From Silurus meridionalis (taxonomy: Eukaryota > Chordata > Actinopteri > Siluriformes > Siluridae): 64,000 nt of DNA. This document shows positions 1-64,000 of this stretch, piece by piece. The stretch is taken from positions 22,961,626-23,025,625 of the forward strand of contig NC_060906.1 in assembly GCF_014805685.1 (NCBI RefSeq). The letters are read 5' to 3'. Position numbers and translations under genes: made by a program. Below the pieces are notes generated by a model, which did no database searches, was not told the DNA's origin, and saw only the letters and a list, made by a program, of their open reading frames with translations. Each line of letters opens with the position of its first letter. The first letter of the stretch is position 1.

Positions 1-255
1 AGTAAATTGAAAGTAAAAGGGGAAAGTGTTTTAGTGCCCAGGAAAGAGGATGAGGAGCAGCTTGAACGGGAGAGGGAGTGGGACGTTCTCGTGGGTTGGC
101 CTTACCTAAATCTTCATCAGTGCGTAGGGGTCAGGGACTTCATGCCACAGGGCAGACGAGTCTCCCACTTTTACAAGGCATTGCATTCTGGTGGGAATTC
201 ATTTTCACTTCTGCTGTCTTTGCCTGTAGTGAGAGAGAATAGGGGAGGGAGGGAG

Positions 256-256
<1 letters not shown>

Positions 257-294
<38 letters not shown>
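257..294. repeat. (GA)n microsatellite
   Basis: About 19 uninterrupted GA units. They create Arg-Glu and Ser-Leu repeat ORFs on the two strands that are not genes. Confidence 0.95.
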
Positions 295-299
<5 letters not shown>

Positions 300-1129
300 T
301 TTACCAAGATTAGGTCTGTATAGAAGGTTTAATGTGTTCGAAATTATTCGAAGAATTCCTTCAGTCACCAGGGTTTACAGTGGCCTGTACACTGTGGCGA
401 TGTCTATTATATCAGAGATCCTCAAACTCCAGGTCATGACCCAATACCAAGCTGTGGAAGTTGTTACCAGATTACAAGGAAATTTTGGGTAAAATGCCTT
501 GATATGACACCGTATTATTTATTGTGCATTTTGACCTTTGAGAGCCACCGTCCAAATTTGTACAGTGTGATGCTGGGAACCTCTTTCAATTGCACGTCGG
601 TGGCCCCTGTGTCCGTTTAGAAAAATAGCCAATAAAGCATTTGGGGACTTGAGAGGGTTAATTAATGAATTAAGACACTAGAGGAATGAATTAATTGAAA
701 TGTATTACATGTAGCTTCTCAGACACCTGCACAAAGGGCATCCTTTTTATATGTCAATCATCTCCGGTCCCTCCTTTATGCTGCATCTCTCTTTCTTTCT
801 CTTTCATTCTCTGTCTCTGCTCGATCTGTCGCTTTTTTGCTCGTCATTAGACGGCCTCTCGTGTCTTAACAGCGGCAGCTCTAAATCCCAGCGCTAGCAC
901 CAGGGGCCCATTATACTCAGGTCTTTGTTGAGACACCAGATTCATATCTCATCGATACGCCTCCAGAGTAGACATACACTTCAGGCTGATGAAGCGGGAG
1001 GCGGGGGGGCAGAGGGTTGGGTTAGGATGTGTTGGACAGGGGGTAAAAATGGGGGGAAGCCCTGCTGTGGTGGCCCTGTTTAAGGGTTGGTAATTGGGTC
1101 TTCCTCTCATATCTCATGCTGAATCCTCA

Positions 1130-1135
<6 letters not shown>

Positions 1136-1178
<43 letters not shown>

Positions 1179-1189
1179 ACACACACACA
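1136..1189. repeat. (CA)n microsatellite
   Basis: About 26 CA units with one interruption (ACC) near the right end. Confidence 0.95.
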
Positions 1190-2849
1190 TATACTTCAAA
1201 GAGCCCTTGAGGAAAGTCCACTTCAGGAAAGAGCACTCGTCACTCAGCCTGTGTAGAGAAGATTTCAGCACAGAATAGAATCAATAAAGCCGTTCTCTGT
1301 TTATTTGTTTAGTGATTTATGGGTTTTTGTTGGTGGTCTGTGCTTTTAGAGATCAGGAACTGACTTGTTTAGTAGACGTTAGACAGTGAATGCAACAATA
1401 AATGGATAAAAAGAACACAATTTTTAAACCGACTCAGTTGATTAAGTAAACAACGTTTGATAGCAACAGCTTCAACACCAACAGCCGAGTCACGCAATAA
1501 ATCTGACACATGCAACCGGTTAACAGATCGAATATTCACATAAATATCCCTGTGATCTCCCAGACGAAGCTTAGTTTTAAAGTAACCAACAGTTTAATGT
1601 TGAACAGTTTGCGAATGAATCATTATTGTATCCTAATTTAGTTACTTGGTGTTTGGTAACGAAGGGCTGCTTTACCCCGCGGCTTAAACAACGAAGCGGC
1701 TAATTTATGGATTTTTCCAGGGTTTTTCCCGGTTTCACAAACTTCAAGCCAAAAAACTGAGCGACATAACATTAGACCAATGGAATTTCCGAACAGAAAC
1801 GAAAAAACGCACCTCACCTGTGTTCTGAGCTGCACGGCATCGGGAGAAAAACTTACACGGAAGGAGGAAGACAGTGAACAATGACTTTCTTGGTCGGCTA
1901 CTGTTTAAATACAAGCCGTTGTAACGCGTTGAGTCTGGGTGAAGGGAGAGCTCGCTAACTCCAGTTGCAACAGAAATCATATAAGCACAGACAGGTTTCC
2001 AAAACGTGTGCTTTTTTATTTTTATTGGCAACAGCGTTATAGGTTAGTCAAAGAAACTTAGAAATGAGCATCAGAAAATAATAAGGACATATTCCTCGGT
2101 CTTGCACACATGCAGTAATAGCGGAAAAATGCGACGGCAGGCTATTCCCAAAATACCGCTCTGCTCTTAAAGGAGCCACAACATATTTCACCCGTTACAC
2201 CGTGTAACAGACACTGTCTTCCGTTAAAGCCTGTGTAAAGTTCATTAGTTTCAGTGTAGACGGTTTATAGACAGGTGCAGCTTATTTATGTTTAAAATAA
2301 AAATCTTTGTCAAATTCTTTGTCGGCTTATATATGGGTGCGCTTTATAGTCCGGAAATTATGGTAATAATATTCTATGCGTTCATGCAATGGGATGCAAA
2401 ATCACGATTCTTCTAAACAGCTACTTCAATTAGGGTACTATATTCGCCAATCAAATATTTATTCATTAATCATCGGACGCCTATTTGAGAGCTGGCAACC
2501 TGCATGATTCTTACCTTCACCACCTTCTTTAATAAGGATAAATTTTCTGTTCTGATCTCAACAAGTCTGGGCAAAATACGGAGTAAGCACCAATAAGAGG
2601 CCACATTTCTATGATGTCATCAGGTAGCACTTCTTACAAAGTATTTTATAGTATTTTAATTACAAAACGCTAAAGAATTATAAAAGGAAATTTGAAGCTA
2701 TTTTCATCAACCCTCTCAAATGCAAATGACATTTTATATTTTGAAATACGTGTATCATAAATACTGCCCACCCCTGACTAAATATAATCTAGTGCAAACA
2801 TGATAAGCGTAGAAAACAGTGCACATTGATTTATTGTCAGAAATGCGGG

Positions 2850-3330
2850 TGTGACTGAGTGAGCGAGGACTGGGTGGGAGGACCCAAATGCAGGATGCAC
2901 ACAGGGGTACAGAGAAAACAATAAAAAAACAAAGGGTAACTGAGCAATGGGGCAAGGCAAAAACAAAGTCCAAAAACAGTCCAGGGTCAAAATACAGGCA
3001 AACAGGGCGATGCAGGGAGAGACAAAACCAAAAACAGCCCAAGATTTAGAGAGCCGGCAAACAGAACCATGAAGGGTGGAGCAGAAACACAAAAACCAGT
3101 CCAAAGTTCAAAACCAGAGGCAGGACAGAACAGGGGTCAGGATCTGGATCAGCAACAGGAACAGAATCCAGAGCAGGCAGGGTGGCAAGAATAATCTCAG
3201 GGACTATAGGAAGCTAGTGAGATAATCTGCCGCTGAAGTCTTTGGTGTCCTTAAATACTGGGAGGCGCAGGAAAAAAGACAAGATGGCCGCCGACCTGGA
3301 AGTGCTCGCCGCATGCCTGGGAGATCCTGA
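2850..3330. repeat. dispersed repeat of unknown class
   Basis: A/C/G-rich sequence with many short CAAAAACAGTCC-like blocks, beginning near GTGGGAGGACCCAAATGCAGG and running into AAATACTGGGAGGCGCAGG. It resembles dispersed sequences I recall from other fish genomes, but I cannot assign a family. A Kozak-like ATG at about 3,285 lies at its edge and leads only into a (TG)n tract. Confidence 0.4.
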
Positions 3331-3412
3331 CATTTATAACACTTTATTAGGGGTGTCTCCGACTAAGTTTTCCAAGTCAAGTTCGGCCTGTAGTCGACTG
3401 AATTTGTGTAGA

Positions 3413-3414
<2 letters not shown>

Positions 3415-3451
<37 letters not shown>
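3415..3451. repeat. (TG)n microsatellite
   Basis: About 18 TG units, about 380 bp upstream of the e1 acceptor. Confidence 0.95.
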
Positions 3452-3452
<1 letters not shown>

Positions 3453-3833
3453 TGGGAGAGGAAGGGTTTCAGGACGACAACTACGACGACACCACAAAAA
3501 AAAAAAATCTACATCATTTCAAGTATAAAAAGATAGAAAGGCATTGTCAGTTTCGTCTATCACTTCGTCACACACACATGATTCAACTATCAGTCGAGTG
3601 TAGGCGAGACATTACCAATTCTTACTCTACTTTATAAATCCTTAGTCGGAAACACCCCTGTTATAAACATCTTTGAGCTGTTGCTATAGAAACAGAAAAC
3701 CGCTTCGATACAACGCTGTGATTTGCAGCCGCGCTACTGTTTGTAAATGAATTCACACAGTCCGACCAATCAGATTCAAGATCTTAACATATTCATGTTT
3801 TATTAAAATGTAATGATTTGCGACTCCTTACAG

Positions 3834-63597
<59,764 letters not shown>

Positions 63598-63600
63598 GTA

Positions 63601-63608
63601 CACACACG

Positions 63609-63654
<46 letters not shown>

Positions 63655-63760
63655 GGAATATGCTGTACAAGACACACATGCTCTATTCACGAGGAACACT
63701 TCTTACACACGTGTTCCTCAGTCACATGCCTCACACAGGCGTTACATACCACCTGTTCCT

Positions 63761-63813
<53 letters not shown>
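63601..63813. repeat. two (CA)n tracts after the e59 donor
   Basis: (CA)n at 63,601-63,652 (one GC interruption) and 63,763-63,813. Confidence 0.95.
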
Positions 63814-63817
<4 letters not shown>

Positions 63818-63869
63818 ACATTCAACATTTTCTTGTTAGATTGTTAAGGAAGAACACAATTTAGACCCT

Positions 63870-64000
63870 TAATGATTCTCTCTCTCTTTTTTCTTTTGCT
63901 CTCTGTCTTTTTTCAGTTTTTTTCCTCTCGTGTTCTCTCTCCTTTAACTGTCCTTTTTCCCTCTCTTCTTTGTCTCCTTTTCTGTTTTCTCTCAGCCTTT
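63870..64000 (+). other. long pyrimidine tract, possible next acceptor at the window edge
   Basis: About 120 nt almost purely C/T ending TTTTCTCTCAG at 63,995. It looks like a 3' splice site, so the next exon may begin at 63,996, but only 5 bases remain, so it cannot be confirmed. Confidence 0.4.

Larger units (their letters stand above)
1..3833. other. intron upstream of the first visible exon; no gene seen
   Basis: No spectrin-like or other recognisable coding sequence is present on either strand. The stretch holds a (GA)n tract, a (CA)n tract, a (TG)n tract and one dispersed repeat near 2,850-3,330, each listed separately. It is presumably the intron preceding e1. Confidence 0.7.

Noticed and set aside
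7..492. 161-codon ORF at the left edge
   Set aside because: Crosses a (GA)n tract giving an Arg-Glu repeat; no similarity, splice context or conservation.
1638..2031. Overlapping minus-strand ORFs in the first intron
   Set aside because: No recognisable protein, no codon or splice evidence.
3242..3637. ORF with a Kozak-like start (AAGATGGCCGCC)
   Set aside because: Lies at the edge of a dispersed repeat, runs through (TG)n as Cys-Val repeats, and shows no known protein.

Overview
The window is genomic DNA of a ray-finned fish, almost certainly a teleost. It has short exons separated by AT-rich introns, very many (TG)n/(CA)n microsatellites, and introns full of Tc1/mariner and hAT-type DNA transposon relics and tRNA-like SINEs. 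The species cannot be named from the sequence; the heavy Tc1 load recalls catfishes, but that is only a hint.

Only one gene is seen, on the + strand from about 3.8 kb to beyond the right edge: syne1, encoding nesprin-1, the giant spectrin-repeat protein of the LINC complex. I resolved 59 successive coding exons (numbered e1-e59 within this window) plus a second copy of e54. They total about 12.6 kb, or roughly 4,210 codons. The order and joining phase of every exon match human nesprin-1 as I recall it, from the middle of the rod to roughly 1,200 residues before the KASH C-terminus. The actin-binding CH domains and the KASH domain are outside the window. The first 3.8 kb is an intron with no supported gene.

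Layout: e1-e4 (3.8-6.2 kb); a transposon-rich intron (6.2-10.5 kb); e5-e12 (10.5-15.8 kb), including a 2,166 bp giant exon; e13 (18.6-19.5 kb), which carries a long Thr/Pro/Gln-rich insertion; e14-e24 in long repeat-filled introns (21-37 kb); e25-e36 (39-46.5 kb); a dense block e37-e53 (47.4-54.1 kb); the tandemly duplicated e54 region (54.4-59.0 kb); and e55-e59 (60.1-63.6 kb).

Features that stand out: (1) a repeat-built insertion of about 210 residues within the spectrin rod; (2) a recent 2.3 kb tandem duplication of a 148 bp exon, which cannot be spliced in twice because the second copy would open with TAA; (3) two single-base frame breaks in otherwise conserved exons; (4) GC-AG introns on both sides of the giant exon; (5) repeated placement of (TG)n tracts directly at 3' splice sites and (CA)n tracts directly after 5' splice sites. 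Points 2 and 3 could be assembly errors or early decay of a duplicated teleost syne1 copy; the window alone cannot decide.
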